A DNA stretch of 64,000 bases, taken from Clostridia bacterium. Lineage in GTDB: Bacteria > Bacillota > Clostridia > Christensenellales > Aristaeellaceae. A program made the translations under genes and the position numbers. The notes beneath the pieces are model-generated. The model was not told the DNA's origin and ran no database searches. It saw only the letters and a program-made list of their open reading frames with translations. Positions 36,123 to 44,979 of the stretch are shown here, piece after piece; positions within the stretch are counted from its first letter, which is position 1; each line of letters opens with the position of its first letter. The stretch spans positions 1 through 64,000 of the forward strand of contig JAFXVJ010000019.1 of NCBI GenBank assembly GCA_017524615.1, written 5' to 3'.

Positions 36123-38156
36123 TTACCGCGTCACCGGCAGCCATACCCGCATTTCGCCCTTCCCCCGGTTATTCCAGGCGAAATAGGGCACCAGCGTGAT
36201 CACAGCATCCTCCGAGGCGGGCGGGGCCCACGGCGCGTAAAGCGGCGCGTCCGCAGGCACGCGTACGCGCTTTCCCGGCACACACAGCGCCGGCACCGTC
36301 AGGCCGCCGATCTCCTTTTTGATGATTTGAGCGTTTGCGGCTTCCCCGGGGCAGACGCGCAGCAGGTGCATGTCCTTCCCGTTATCCGCCTCCTCGGCGC
36401 AGTACACCCAGGGCCCGCGCGCAAAGCAGACCTGGCCCATGGTTTCCCGCACCCGCGGGGAGGCGGTCACCGCCTGCACCGGCATGGCAAAATCCGCCTG
36501 GATCGTGTCGCCGGGCTGCCAGACACCGCGGATCAGACAGTAGCCGTTTTCTTCCCGGGCCTGCGCCGTCTTCGGATATTGAAAACCGCCGCCCGCTGAC
36601 CAGCCTGGGATGCGCAGGGCGATGGCGCCTTCCGCTTCGCCCCGCAGCACGGTCAGCGTCACCTTGCCGTCCCGGGTCAGATCCGCGTCCAGGCGCAGCG
36701 TCAGTTCCCCGCCGTTCAGACGGGCCCGGACCGTGCTGCCGATGAACAGATGAACGCAGAGCATATCCTCCGTTTGCGTGAAGATGTACTGGCCTAAGGA
36801 GGACACGATTCGGGCGATGTTGGGCGGGCAGCACGCGCAGCCGAACCACCTCTGCCGCTCCGCCTTCACATGGGAAAGCCGGGTATCCGTTTCGCAGGCG
36901 GCGGGATCCACCTCCAGCGGGTTCACATAGAAGAAGTGCTCTCCGTCCTGGGCCATGCCCGCCAGCACCGTGTTGTACAGGGCGCGCTCCATCACGTCGG
37001 CGTATTCGCCGCGGAGCTCCAGCTGCAGCATGCGCCGGGCATAGAAGGCCAGGCCGATGGCTGCGCAGGTTTCGGAATAAGCGGTGTCGGAGGGCAGGTC
37101 ATAGGGCCGGGAGAAGGCCTCGCCCACATGGGTGGCGCCCACGCCGCCGGTAATATACAGTTTTTCATCGACCACGGACCGCCACAGCGCTTCGCAGGCC
37201 CGGCGCATTTCCGCGTCCCCGTTGATCCGGGCCGCGTCCGCCATGCCGCTGCACAGGTACATCTGGCGCACAGCGTGGCCCGTGGCTTCCCGCATATCCC
37301 GCACAGGCATGTGGGCCTGGTAATAGGCGTATCTTTCCGCCGTCACCGGCAGAGGCGCCTGCCCCTGCGCCTGACGGCGTGCGTTTTCCTCCAGGGCGAA
37401 GGTGCTGGGGTCGACGCCCCGCACATCCAGGAAAAAGTCGGCCAGGTGCCGCCATTTTTCCTCGCCGGTTTCCTCATACAGCCGGATCAGCGCCATTTCG
37501 GCGATTTCGTGTCCGGGGCAGCCGCGCTCCCTGCCGGGGCCGAACCTGCGGGCAATGCAATCGCCAAAGCGCCGGGCGGCGTTGAGCAGATCGTCCTGGC
37601 CCGTAGCCTGATGCCAGGCCACCGCCGCTTCGGTGAGATGGCCAAAGCAGTACAGTTCATGGTGGTCCTTCAGGCAGGTGAAGGCCCGCTCCCTGCCCGT
37701 GAGGGTATAGAAGGTGTCCAGGTATCCGTCCTCCTCCTGGGCGGCGCAGATCATGTCCACGGCTTGCTGGGCTCGGGCCCGCAGGGCGGCGTCGGGCCGG
37801 ATCATCAGCTGGTAAGCCACCGCCTCGATCCACTTGTAGCCATCGCTGTCCTGAAACACCCACCCGTAAAAGGCGTCCGGATCGGGGGCCGTGCCCTCCG
37901 GCGGCTGGGTCACGATGCTGTCGGACCGATGCCGGGGCACATAGGCGCCCCCCGCCTTTTTCGCCGCCACCGCCCGGGCCGCGGCCTTCATGTTGTGCAC
38001 CCACCAGCTCGGCGCCGCGCCGGGCACCCGATCGTTCAGCGCTTCCCACTGATAGGGGATCACCGCCTGGCGGATCAATTCTGTTTCATGACGCCAAAAC
38101 GCGTCTGTCACCTGCACCTGCTCCAGGGGCAAAGGCCGGGAATGAAGATTGCTCAT
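36123..38156 (-). CDS. GH127 beta-L-arabinofuranosidase
   Basis: A 677-residue cytoplasmic glycoside hydrolase of family 127 (HypBA1-like), which removes beta-L-arabinofuranosyl groups from plant glycans. Metal and catalytic positions are visible: YSETCAAIG near 360 (Glu and Cys of the zinc site) and FGCACCPPNIARI near 435 (adjacent Cys-Cys, one being the proposed nucleophile). Upstream blocks are SDGYKWIEAVAYQL near 105, HHELYCFGHLTEAAVAWHQA near 170 and GGVGATHVGEAF near 335. Start ATG 38156 follows AAGGAAG by 7 nt. It lies 36 nt after the DUF1858 gene, separated by a hairpin GCAAGCG/CGCTTGC. The 3' end touches repeat copy C. Confidence 0.92.
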   Translation of the reverse strand: MSNLHSRPLPLEQVQVTDAFWRHETELIRQAVIPYQWEALNDRVPGAAPSWWVHNMKAAARAVAAKKAGGAYVPRHRSDSIVTQPPEGTAPDPDAFYGWVFQDSDGYKWIEAVAYQLMIRPDAALRARAQQAVDMICAAQEEDGYLDTFYTLTGRERAFTCLKDHHELYCFGHLTEAAVAWHQATGQDDLLNAARRFGDCIARRFGPGRERGCPGHEIAEMALIRLYEETGEEKWRHLADFFLDVRGVDPSTFALEENARRQAQGQAPLPVTAERYAYYQAHMPVRDMREATGHAVRQMYLCSGMADAARINGDAEMRRACEALWRSVVDEKLYITGGVGATHVGEAFSRPYDLPSDTAYSETCAAIGLAFYARRMLQLELRGEYADVMERALYNTVLAGMAQDGEHFFYVNPLEVDPAACETDTRLSHVKAERQRWFGCACCPPNIARIVSSLGQYIFTQTEDMLCVHLFIGSTVRARLNGGELTLRLDADLTRDGKVTLTVLRGEAEGAIALRIPGWSAGGGFQYPKTAQAREENGYCLIRGVWQPGDTIQADFAMPVQAVTASPRVRETMGQVCFARGPWVYCAEEADNGKDMHLLRVCPGEAANAQIIKKEIGGLTVPALCVPGKRVRVPADAPLYAPWAPPASEDAVITLVPYFAWNNRGKGEMRVWLPVTR

Positions 38157-38192
38157 GGGATCTCTTCCTTTCTTTTGCAAGCGCGGCGAACG

Positions 38193-38438
38193 CTACGCTT
38201 GCCCGTCCGCCGCCGGAGCCGCATGCTCGTCGATCACCTTCTGAATCTCCCGGATGATGTCCTCCGCGGCATAGCCGGTGCGCTTGCTGATGTCGGCGAT
38301 GGTATACTTTTTGATGAGCATCCGGCCCAGCGGCGTATTGACGATCTTCAGCCGGTCATCGATCTTCACGGCCGCCTCCGGCAGCCAGGGATACGCGGCC
38401 AGCAGATCGGCCAGCCGGGTGTTTTCACGGATTTCCAT
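38193..38438 (-). CDS. DUF1858 small protein
   Basis: An 81-residue helical protein of the DUF1858 type (ScdA N-terminal-like): IRENTRLADLLAAYPWLPEA, then IVNTPLGRMLIKKYTIADIS and GYAAEDIIREIQKVIDEH. Such domains often occur beside or within iron-sulfur or redox proteins. It overlaps the end of the TtcA-like gene by 14 nt, so expression is coupled. GGAGGAG precedes the ATG at 38438. Confidence 0.82.
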   Translation of the reverse strand: MEIRENTRLADLLAAYPWLPEAAVKIDDRLKIVNTPLGRMLIKKYTIADISKRTGYAAEDIIREIQKVIDEHAAPAADGQA

Positions 38439-39294
38439 CAGGCTCCTCCTCTCCGGATGGGGAAAACGCATCCAGGAAGCTGTGCGCCTTCCCCCGGTAT
38501 TTCCAGGCCACCAGGGTGTCCAATTGCACGTTATGCAGCGCGCCGAAGATGTTCTGCTCCAGCACGGGATTGTCCTGCCGCAGCTGCTTCAGCAGACGCT
38601 TGATCTGCTGCCGTTTGCTGTCTCCCTCCCGGCCAGCCCGGGCGGCGTTTTCCGTAAAGCGGCAGGCGCATTGCAGGAACTCCAGGCCGTTTTGTTCCTT
38701 CCAGGTGATGATATCCTCCTCCCGCACCCGATACAGGGGCCGGATCAGTTCCATCCCGGGGAAGTTTTTGGATTTCAGCCGGGGCGGCATGCCCTGGATC
38801 TGCCCGCCGTAAAACATGCTGATGAGCACCGTTTCGATCACGTCATCAAAATGATGGCCCAGCGCGATCTTATTGCAGCCCAGTTCCCGGGCTTTTCCGT
38901 ACAGGCAGCCCCGGCGCATGCGGGCGCACAGGAAGCAGGGGTTTTTCTCCTGGGCGCAGGCCACGTCGAATACGTCGCTGTCGAATATTGTGCAGGGGAT
39001 CTCCAGCAGCCGCGCGTTATCCTCGATCTTTTGTCGGTTCGCCGGGCTGTAGCCCGGATCCATCACCAGATACCGCACCTCAAAGGGATAGGCGGTGTGG
39101 CGGTGAAGAAGCTGCATCAATTTGGCCAGCAGCATGGAATCCTTGCCGCCGGAAATGCACACGGCGATCCTGTCGCCCGGCTGAATCAGCCGATACAGCC
39201 GGACGGCCCGGCAGAAGGGCTGCCACAATCGCTCCCTATACGCGGTCAGAAGATCCCGCTCCAATTGCTGGCAGAAGGTGAATTCCCGCTTCAC
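38425..39294 (-). CDS. TtcA-like PP-loop tRNA 2-thiolation enzyme
   Basis: A 289-residue ATP-pyrophosphatase. The PP-loop SGGKDS is near residue 48, with MLLAKLMQLL following; PCFLCARMRRGCLYG near 118 provides Cys-x-x-Cys, and the third Cys for a 4Fe-4S cluster may be that in LQCACRFTENAARAG near 213; the GHHFDDVIETVLISMFYGG block near 143 is diagnostic. TtcA and relatives thiolate tRNA bases, typically cytidine 32. It overlaps the gene upstream by 4 nt and the DUF1858 gene downstream by 14 nt, linking it to the ribosome-type GTPase-nuclease fusion. Confidence 0.88.
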   Translation of the reverse strand: MKREFTFCQQLERDLLTAYRERLWQPFCRAVRLYRLIQPGDRIAVCISGGKDSMLLAKLMQLLHRHTAYPFEVRYLVMDPGYSPANRQKIEDNARLLEIPCTIFDSDVFDVACAQEKNPCFLCARMRRGCLYGKARELGCNKIALGHHFDDVIETVLISMFYGGQIQGMPPRLKSKNFPGMELIRPLYRVREEDIITWKEQNGLEFLQCACRFTENAARAGREGDSKRQQIKRLLKQLRQDNPVLEQNIFGALHNVQLDTLVAWKYRGKAHSFLDAFSPSGEEEPDGNP

Positions 39295-41939
39295 GGCTGC
39301 TCCGCCTCCTTTTCCCGCTGCTGACGCCAGGCCTGCTTATATGCCGTTTCCAGGGCCGGTGCGCCATGGACGCGGTTATTTTTTTCCAGAAAATCGGCGA
39401 TGCTGCCCTGCACGGCCACCACCTCCCGCCTGAATTCGCGGGCGGAAACGCGCAGGGCGTTATTGCCCAGGGCGATCATCTGTTCCGGGCCGTCAGAGGT
39501 GGCCACCCGCACCCGGGCGGAGCCCTTGGTTTCATAAGTGGTCTTTTCGATATAGGCGTCGGCGGTCTGCGTTTCCTTGGTGTACACCACAAAAATGTTC
39601 AGGTATTTTTCCACCGACCCGGCGCTGCCGGGCACCTTGTAAGCGTCAAACACCAGGATCACGTCCCGGCCGGTGACGCCGCTGTAATTGCACAGAATGT
39701 CCTGCAATTGCTGCCGGGCGTCGGCCAGGCTCTCCCGCGCCAAGGCCTTGAGTTCGTCCCAGGCGAAAATCACGTTGTAGCCGTCCACCAGCAGGATTTC
39801 CCGCCGGATATTCACGGGCCCGCTTCCCGCCGCAGCGGAGGGGGCCGCGGCAGGCCGCACAGAGGAAAACAGCTGCCGCGCTTTGACGGGGCCGTAGGTG
39901 CGCTCAAAAATCGCCATCAGTTCCTGATCCTCTTCCTGCGTGCCATGATACGCCGCGCTGCCGGTCCGCGCGGGAAGGGAGGCAAGGGATGGCTCCCGGC
40001 TCTCCTTGAGCAGGGGCAGATGCATATACCGCTCCACCTGATCCCAGGGCACCGTGAACCCCGCGCCGTGCGCGCAGAACACCGAATCGGGGGAATTGAA
40101 CAAATCCGCCTGGGGATCGTAGCCGCGGGCAGCCACGACGGCGTCCTGCTCCGCGCAGGGAAGATATGCCGAAAATTCCGCCGTCATGTGTCCCCGGCCC
40201 TTGGTGAAAATGCTCACCTGCCGGCCATACGCCCCGCATTTCGACGCCGGGGCCAGGGCCCGCAGGGTCTGCATGCCGTTCTCCGCGTCCTCCGGCGCGT
40301 CGAATTCGCCGCCCATCAGGGTCATATCGCTCATCACCCGGCCTATGAATTCCCCGGGCACGGTGATTTCCGCCTGCACATAGGGCTCCAGCAGCTGGCT
40401 CCGCGCCTTCATCAAGCCCTGGCGCAGCGCCCGGTAAGTGGCCTGGCGGAAATCGCCGCCCTCGGTGTGCTTGAGGTGCGCCCGCCCCGCCACCAGGGTG
40501 ACGCGCATGTCCGTGATGGGCGAACCGGTCAGCACCCCCACGTGCACCTTTTCCCGCAGATGGGTCAGGATCAGCCGCTGCCAGTTGAGGGCCAGATCAT
40601 CCGTGGATACCGCCGAATCAAAGGTCAGGCCGCTGCCCCGCTTCCCCGGAGTCAGCAGCAGATGCACCTCGGCATAATGCCGCAGGGGTTCATAGTGGCC
40701 GACGCCTTCGGCGGAGGTCAGGATGGTTTCCCGATACAGCACGCTTTCGTCCGCAAAGCCGATCTCCATGCCGAACCGGTCCCTGCATTGGCGCTTGAGC
40801 ACCTCCAGATACACGTCGCCCATGGAATGGATGTGGATTTCCCGCTTCTGCTCGATGTATTCCACCTGCATCAGCGGCTCTTCCTCCTCCAGGGCCTTCA
40901 AATAATCCAGCGCCTTGTGGAGATCCGTTTGATCCAGCAGGGTCAGGCGGCAGGAATAGCAGGGTTCGATCATCCGGGCCCGGTCCGTGCGCTCCACGCC
41001 CAGGCCATCCCCCGGCACAGCCCTGCTCAGCCCCACCACGCAGCACGTCAGCCCCGCCGCGGCAGAAGGCACCTGGGTGTAGCGCGCCCCGGAATACATG
41101 CGGATCTCCGCCGCCTTTTCCGCCCACAGGGTGTCTCCTGCCTCATCCCGGAGGGTGAGCAGATCGCGGGTCTTCAGTTCTCCCCCCGTGATTTTCATAA
41201 ACGTCAGCCGCGCGCCCTGGGCATCCCGGGCCACCTTGTATACCTTCGCGCCAAATTCCGCGGGATACTTTTTCCCGGGGTCAAAGGCCGCCAGGGCGTC
41301 CAGCAGCTTTTCCACCCCGTCGTTCAGCAGCGCGGCGCCGAAAAAGCAGGGAAACAGCTTTCTGTCCCGGATCACCTGCTGCATGCGGCCATCCGGAATG
41401 GCGCCGTCCCGCAGGTAATAATCCAGGCATGCTTCATCGCACAAGGCGATCTTCTCTAAATCGGGATCGGTGAAATCCACGATATGGTCCGACAGCTGAC
41501 GGCACAGCCCCGCCAGCAGCGCCTCCCGGTCTCCCTGAAAACGGTCCATTTTGTTGACGAATACAAAGACCGGCACCCGGGATTTTTCCAATAGCTTCCA
41601 GATGGTGCGGGTATGGCTCTGCACGCCGTCCGTGGCGCTGATCACCAGCACGCAGGCATCCAGGATGCCCATCACCCGCTCCGTTTCCCCGGAAAAATCC
41701 GTGTGCCCCGGGGTGTCCACCAGCGTCAGGGCGGATTTGTTCCAGTTCAGCATGGCCTGCTTGGAAAAAATGGTGATCCCCCGCTCCTTTTCCATCCTGT
41801 CCGTGTCCAGAAAGGCGTCGCCGTGATCCACCCGGCCCTGCCTGCGCACCGCGCCGGAAAGAAACAGCATGGCTTCCGACAGGGTGGTTTTTCCGGCGTC
41901 CACGTGGGCCGCCAGTCCGATGATGCTCTGTTTCGCCAT
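39291..41939 (-). CDS. EF-G/TetM-like GTPase fused to a Rae1/YacP NYN nuclease domain
   Basis: An 882-residue fusion. Residues 1-230 are a translational GTPase: AHVDAGKTTL (G1), ERGITI (G2), LVDTPGHTDF (G3), VNKMD (G4). Residues about 235-670 follow the EF-G/Tet(M) order of domains II-V. Residues about 714-850 match Rae1/YacP, the ribosome A-site mRNA endonuclease: LLVDGYNVIFAW, VILVFDAYK, VVYTKETQTADAYIEK, VATSDGPEQ, ALRVSAREFRREV, with the four acidic residues of the PIN/NYN centre kept. Where Tet(M) has its YSPV loop in domain IV, this protein has KHTEGGDFR, so tetracycline protection is doubtful. It probably binds the ribosomal A site and cuts mRNA. Start follows AAAGGAAG. First gene of a four-gene operon. 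Confidence 0.88.
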   Translation of the reverse strand: MAKQSIIGLAAHVDAGKTTLSEAMLFLSGAVRRQGRVDHGDAFLDTDRMEKERGITIFSKQAMLNWNKSALTLVDTPGHTDFSGETERVMGILDACVLVISATDGVQSHTRTIWKLLEKSRVPVFVFVNKMDRFQGDREALLAGLCRQLSDHIVDFTDPDLEKIALCDEACLDYYLRDGAIPDGRMQQVIRDRKLFPCFFGAALLNDGVEKLLDALAAFDPGKKYPAEFGAKVYKVARDAQGARLTFMKITGGELKTRDLLTLRDEAGDTLWAEKAAEIRMYSGARYTQVPSAAAGLTCCVVGLSRAVPGDGLGVERTDRARMIEPCYSCRLTLLDQTDLHKALDYLKALEEEEPLMQVEYIEQKREIHIHSMGDVYLEVLKRQCRDRFGMEIGFADESVLYRETILTSAEGVGHYEPLRHYAEVHLLLTPGKRGSGLTFDSAVSTDDLALNWQRLILTHLREKVHVGVLTGSPITDMRVTLVAGRAHLKHTEGGDFRQATYRALRQGLMKARSQLLEPYVQAEITVPGEFIGRVMSDMTLMGGEFDAPEDAENGMQTLRALAPASKCGAYGRQVSIFTKGRGHMTAEFSAYLPCAEQDAVVAARGYDPQADLFNSPDSVFCAHGAGFTVPWDQVERYMHLPLLKESREPSLASLPARTGSAAYHGTQEEDQELMAIFERTYGPVKARQLFSSVRPAAAPSAAAGSGPVNIRREILLVDGYNVIFAWDELKALARESLADARQQLQDILCNYSGVTGRDVILVFDAYKVPGSAGSVEKYLNIFVVYTKETQTADAYIEKTTYETKGSARVRVATSDGPEQMIALGNNALRVSAREFRREVVAVQGSIADFLEKNNRVHGAPALETAYKQAWRQQREKEAEQP

Positions 41940-41971
41940 CCGCCCCGCTTCCTTTCCCGCGCATTTTTTTC

Positions 41972-41977
41972 AGTATA
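41972..41977 (-). promoter_or_regulatory. Extended -10 promoter of the GTPase-nuclease operon
   Basis: On the minus strand TGCTATACT (TATACT at 41972-41977) is an extended -10; no good -35 is seen. It lies 30 nt before the start codon. Confidence 0.5.
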
Positions 41978-42113
41978 GCATATTTCTTCCGCCACCGCCA
42001 TAGTCGGCGATGATTTTGATGGATGGATGGCGAAGAACGCCGCTGTCGGAGATCAAACGGTATGTTGAGAAAACACGGAAAAAGTAAAAAACGGAAAACA
42101 TGCCTTCCTCCAC

Positions 42114-42143
42114 TGGACATCCGCAGGATACCGATGGTATAAT
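42114..42143 (+). promoter_or_regulatory. Promoter of the secreted HAD gene
   Basis: TGGACA (42114-42119), 18-nt spacer, perfect TATAAT (42138-42143), about 60 nt before the start. Confidence 0.75.
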
Positions 42144-42204
42144 GGATCGGATACAGGCAGAAAACGCCTGGCATAAAAACGGGTCTGGCGAGGAGGAAAC
42201 AAAC

Positions 42205-43644
42205 ATGAAGAAAACAATCGCGTTCCTGCTGCTGGTATTGCTTGCACTGGGACTGACGGGCAGCGCTTGGGCGGAGGAAGCTGCCGAAAGCATCCCGATG
42301 CCCGCCGAAGCGGGCGCTTTTGAAGGCGTATGGATGTGCGACCGCGCGAACGCGGAACTGTATTGGGAGGAAGAAGGATTTCGCGTTCTGATCACCTGGA
42401 GCAGCAGCGCCTGGGAACAATCGGAATGGGAATACGCCTGCTACTATCACGAGGACAGCAACACCCTGGTGTCCATGCCTTTCGGCACGCGTACGGATTA
42501 TGTGTATAACGAGGACGGCACCGCGTCCTTCGCGGATATCAAATATCAGGACGGCGAGGCGGTGTTCTCCCTGGATGAGGAAGGCTGCCTGATCTGGCAG
42601 GATGAAAAGGAAAACGCCGGGGAAGGGCTGCGCTTTGTCCACGCCCCTGAAGAAAGCGCCCCGGCGGCGGAGGAAGCCGAGGATGCGCTCTCCCTCTGGA
42701 CGGCGGATTCTTTCGTCAAGGAAATGCTGGTGACCTACATGCAGGCGATCACCCAGGAGGGCAGCGAGGACTACATCCCGCCCATCGACCGGATCGCCGT
42801 ATTTGACTTTGACGGCACGCTTTTCTGCGAGACCGATCCCAATTATTTCGATTATACCCTGCTCGTCCACCGTGTGCTGGAGGATCCGGATTATCGCGAC
42901 CGGGCCAGCGATTATGAAAAGGAAACCGCCCTCAAGATCGTGCAGCAGAACGAGACCGGCGAATCCTTTCCCGGGCTGGAGATCGATCACGGCAAGTGCA
43001 TCGCTTCCTCTTTCGCCGGCATGACGCTGGATGATTTCGACGCATACATCCAGGAATTCAAAAAGCTGCCCATGCCCAGCTATGAGGGCATGCTGCGGGG
43101 CGATGGCTGGTATCTGCCCATGCTGCAGGTGGTGGAATATTTGCAGGCCAACGATTTCACCGTGTATGTGGTCAGCGGCACCGACCGGTTCATCGTCCGC
43201 GGCATCGTACGCAATTCCCCGATGCAGCTGCCGCCCCGGAATATCATCGGCTCCGATGAAACGGTGGTCGCCAGCAAGCAGGGAGACTCGGACGGGCTGA
43301 ATTACGTTTTCATGAATGACGACGTGCTGATCCTGGGCGGCGATTTCATTGTGAAAAACCTGAAGATGAACAAGGTGTCGGTCATCATCCAGGAGATCGG
43401 CCAGCAGCCGGTGCTTTCCTTCGGCAACAGCACGGGCGACGCCAGCATGGCGGAATACGTCACCAGCAACAACCGTTATCCCAGCATAGCGTTCATGCTC
43501 TGCTGCGACGATACCGAGCGTGAAAACGGCAATATCGGGAAGGCGGACAAAATGTTCTCTCTGTGCGAGAACTTCGGCTGGGTGCCCATTTCCATGAGGG
43601 ACGACTGGACCACCATTTACGGCGACAGCGTCGTGAAGAAATAA
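42205..43644 (+). CDS. Secreted HAD-family phosphatase-like protein
   Basis: A 479-residue protein with a signal peptide (MKKTIAFLLLVLLALGL, cut after AWA), no lipobox. Residues about 35-145 form a beta-rich domain (GVWMCDRANAELYWEEEGF, YEDGTASFADIKYQDGEAVF-like). Residues about 195-470 are a HAD-type domain: AVFDFDGTLFCETD (motif I with both Asp), YVVSGTDRFIVRGIV (motif II), and FGNSTGDASMAEY (motif IV acidic residues), with a helical cap between. A HAD phosphatase outside the cell is uncommon; the substrate is unknown. GAGGAGG precedes the ATG at 42205. It stands alone before the STAS gene, 122 nt away. Confidence 0.85.
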   Translation: MKKTIAFLLLVLLALGLTGSAWAEEAAESIPMPAEAGAFEGVWMCDRANAELYWEEEGFRVLITWSSSAWEQSEWEYACYYHEDSNTLVSMPFGTRTDYVYNEDGTASFADIKYQDGEAVFSLDEEGCLIWQDEKENAGEGLRFVHAPEESAPAAEEAEDALSLWTADSFVKEMLVTYMQAITQEGSEDYIPPIDRIAVFDFDGTLFCETDPNYFDYTLLVHRVLEDPDYRDRASDYEKETALKIVQQNETGESFPGLEIDHGKCIASSFAGMTLDDFDAYIQEFKKLPMPSYEGMLRGDGWYLPMLQVVEYLQANDFTVYVVSGTDRFIVRGIVRNSPMQLPPRNIIGSDETVVASKQGDSDGLNYVFMNDDVLILGGDFIVKNLKMNKVSVIIQEIGQQPVLSFGNSTGDASMAEYVTSNNRYPSIAFMLCCDDTERENGNIGKADKMFSLCENFGWVPISMRDDWTTIYGDSVVKK

Positions 43645-43766
43645 CACGGACCGCAAACGCGCCGAAAACGGCGGCCGGCAGCGCCGGGCGCGAAGCATGG
43701 GAAACCCGTTCGTTTTGAATCAAAGGAACCTTGAATCAGCCAGAAAGATGAGGAGGAAAAAAACAA

Positions 43767-44063
43767 ATGACCATCACCAAGCAGCAAAACGGAGCCAACC
43801 TGGCGATCGCCCTGGAAGGCCGTCTGGACACCGTGACCGCCCCGGAGCTGGAAGCAGAACTGAAAACCGCGCTGGACGCCGCGGATACCCTGACCCTGGA
43901 CTTCAGCAAGCTGGATTATATTTCTTCCGCCGGGCTGCGGGTGCTTCTGGCCGCGCACAAGGCCATGAGCGACAAGGGCGGGATGAAGGTGACCCACGTG
44001 AACGAGCTCGTGGCAGAAGTGTTTGAAGTGACCGGCTTTTCCGACATTCTCACCATTGAATGA
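43767..44063 (+). CDS. STAS-domain anti-anti-sigma factor
   Basis: A 98-residue STAS protein. ALEGRLDTVTAPELEAEL and LTLDFSKLDYISSAGLRVLL place the phosphorylatable Ser in the SSAG loop near residue 54, as in SpoIIAA and RsbV. In partner switching its unphosphorylated form binds an anti-sigma kinase, and a PP2C phosphatase keeps it in that form; both are encoded downstream. GAGGAGG precedes the ATG. It is 9 nt from the next gene. Confidence 0.95.
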   Translation: MTITKQQNGANLAIALEGRLDTVTAPELEAELKTALDAADTLTLDFSKLDYISSAGLRVLLAAHKAMSDKGGMKVTHVNELVAEVFEVTGFSDILTIE

Positions 44064-44072
44064 GGTGAAACC

Positions 44073-44678
44073 ATGAAAACGGATGTGATTACGGTTTCCA
44101 GCAAAGGAAGCCAAATGGAAGCTGCGCTGGCCCAGGTGGACAAGACGGCGGCATATAAGGGACTGACCGGAAAGAGCGCCCTGCATCTGCGGCTGCTGAC
44201 CGAAGAAATGATGGGCATGATGCGCTCCATCACCGGCGAAACCAAGGGCAGCTTCTGGATCGAAGACGCGGACGGCGTTTATCAGCTGCATCTGCAGGTG
44301 GTGACCCGCATGGACAGCGGCAAGCGGGATCAGCTACTGTCGGCGTCCAGCTCGGGGAAAAACGAATCCGCCAAGGGGCTGATGGGCCGCCTGCGGGACT
44401 TCTTCGACCGGGGCGCGGACGAAGACATCTCTTCCTTCACCAGCCCCCTGCTGCTGCCCGGCATGTATGAATACTCCACCACGCCCACGCTGGATTGGGA
44501 ATGGTCCATGATGGAATACGAGGACGCCCTGTCCCATCGGGTGAAGCAGAACGATTCCGCCGCCAAGGAAGCCTGGGACGAGCTGGAAAAATCCGTGGTG
44601 GCGAAGGTGGCCGACGACGTGAAGGTTGCTATCCGCGGGCGCACCGTGGAAATGACCATCTTCAAAAAACTGGCATAA
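44073..44678 (+). CDS. Protein of unknown function with weak similarity to RsbW-type ATPases
   Basis: A 201-residue protein between the STAS and phosphatase genes. The N-terminal part (about 15-75) has the layout of a GHKL kinase: ALHLRLLTEEMMGMMRSITG where a kinase N-box would be, but the Asn is missing, and later FWIEDADGVYQLHLQVVTRM. Residues 85-145 are an insertion with charged helices, and the end is VKVAIRGRTVEMTIFKKLA. It may be a kinase-derived regulator without ATPase activity. GAGGTG-like ribosome site precedes the ATG; the gene follows the STAS gene by 9 nt. Confidence 0.7.
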   Translation: MKTDVITVSSKGSQMEAALAQVDKTAAYKGLTGKSALHLRLLTEEMMGMMRSITGETKGSFWIEDADGVYQLHLQVVTRMDSGKRDQLLSASSSGKNESAKGLMGRLRDFFDRGADEDISSFTSPLLLPGMYEYSTTPTLDWEWSMMEYEDALSHRVKQNDSAAKEAWDELEKSVVAKVADDVKVAIRGRTVEMTIFKKLA

Positions 44679-44979
44679 ACGCCAGGCTGCACAGGACCTC
44701 CGCCTCTGAAAGCAGGGGCGGCAGAAGCCCGATAAACTCGACAAAGAAAAAGGATTTATTCTTATCATATGTTCCGGCGGCTGCATCCTCCGGAAAGCCG
44801 TGGGCGGACGGCGAAACGGCCGGCAGGGAATGCCCCGGCGAACTGCCATTCCGATCCTGCTGAAGAAGCTGCCCATGCCGCGGCAGACGCGCCGGCTGAA
44901 GCCCTCAGCCGGCGCGGTGCTGATCCGGCCCGATCCCGCCACGGCGGAATCATCTGCGCAAAGCGTCAGGAGAAAGCGT
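44679..44979 (+). other. Spacer with no convincing gene
   Basis: About 300 bp between two genes of the partner-switching module. It contains a small hairpin (CCTCCGCCTCTG/CAGGGGCGG-like, about 44699-44723) and a short open frame from 44769 that has no good ribosome site and disagrees with the frame of the downstream gene. I see no promoter or terminator. Confidence 0.5.

Noticed and set aside
39291..41939. Calling this gene a tetracycline resistance determinant
   Set aside because: The domain IV YSPV loop of Tet(M) is not seen, and the C-terminal nuclease domain points to another role; resistance should not be inferred.
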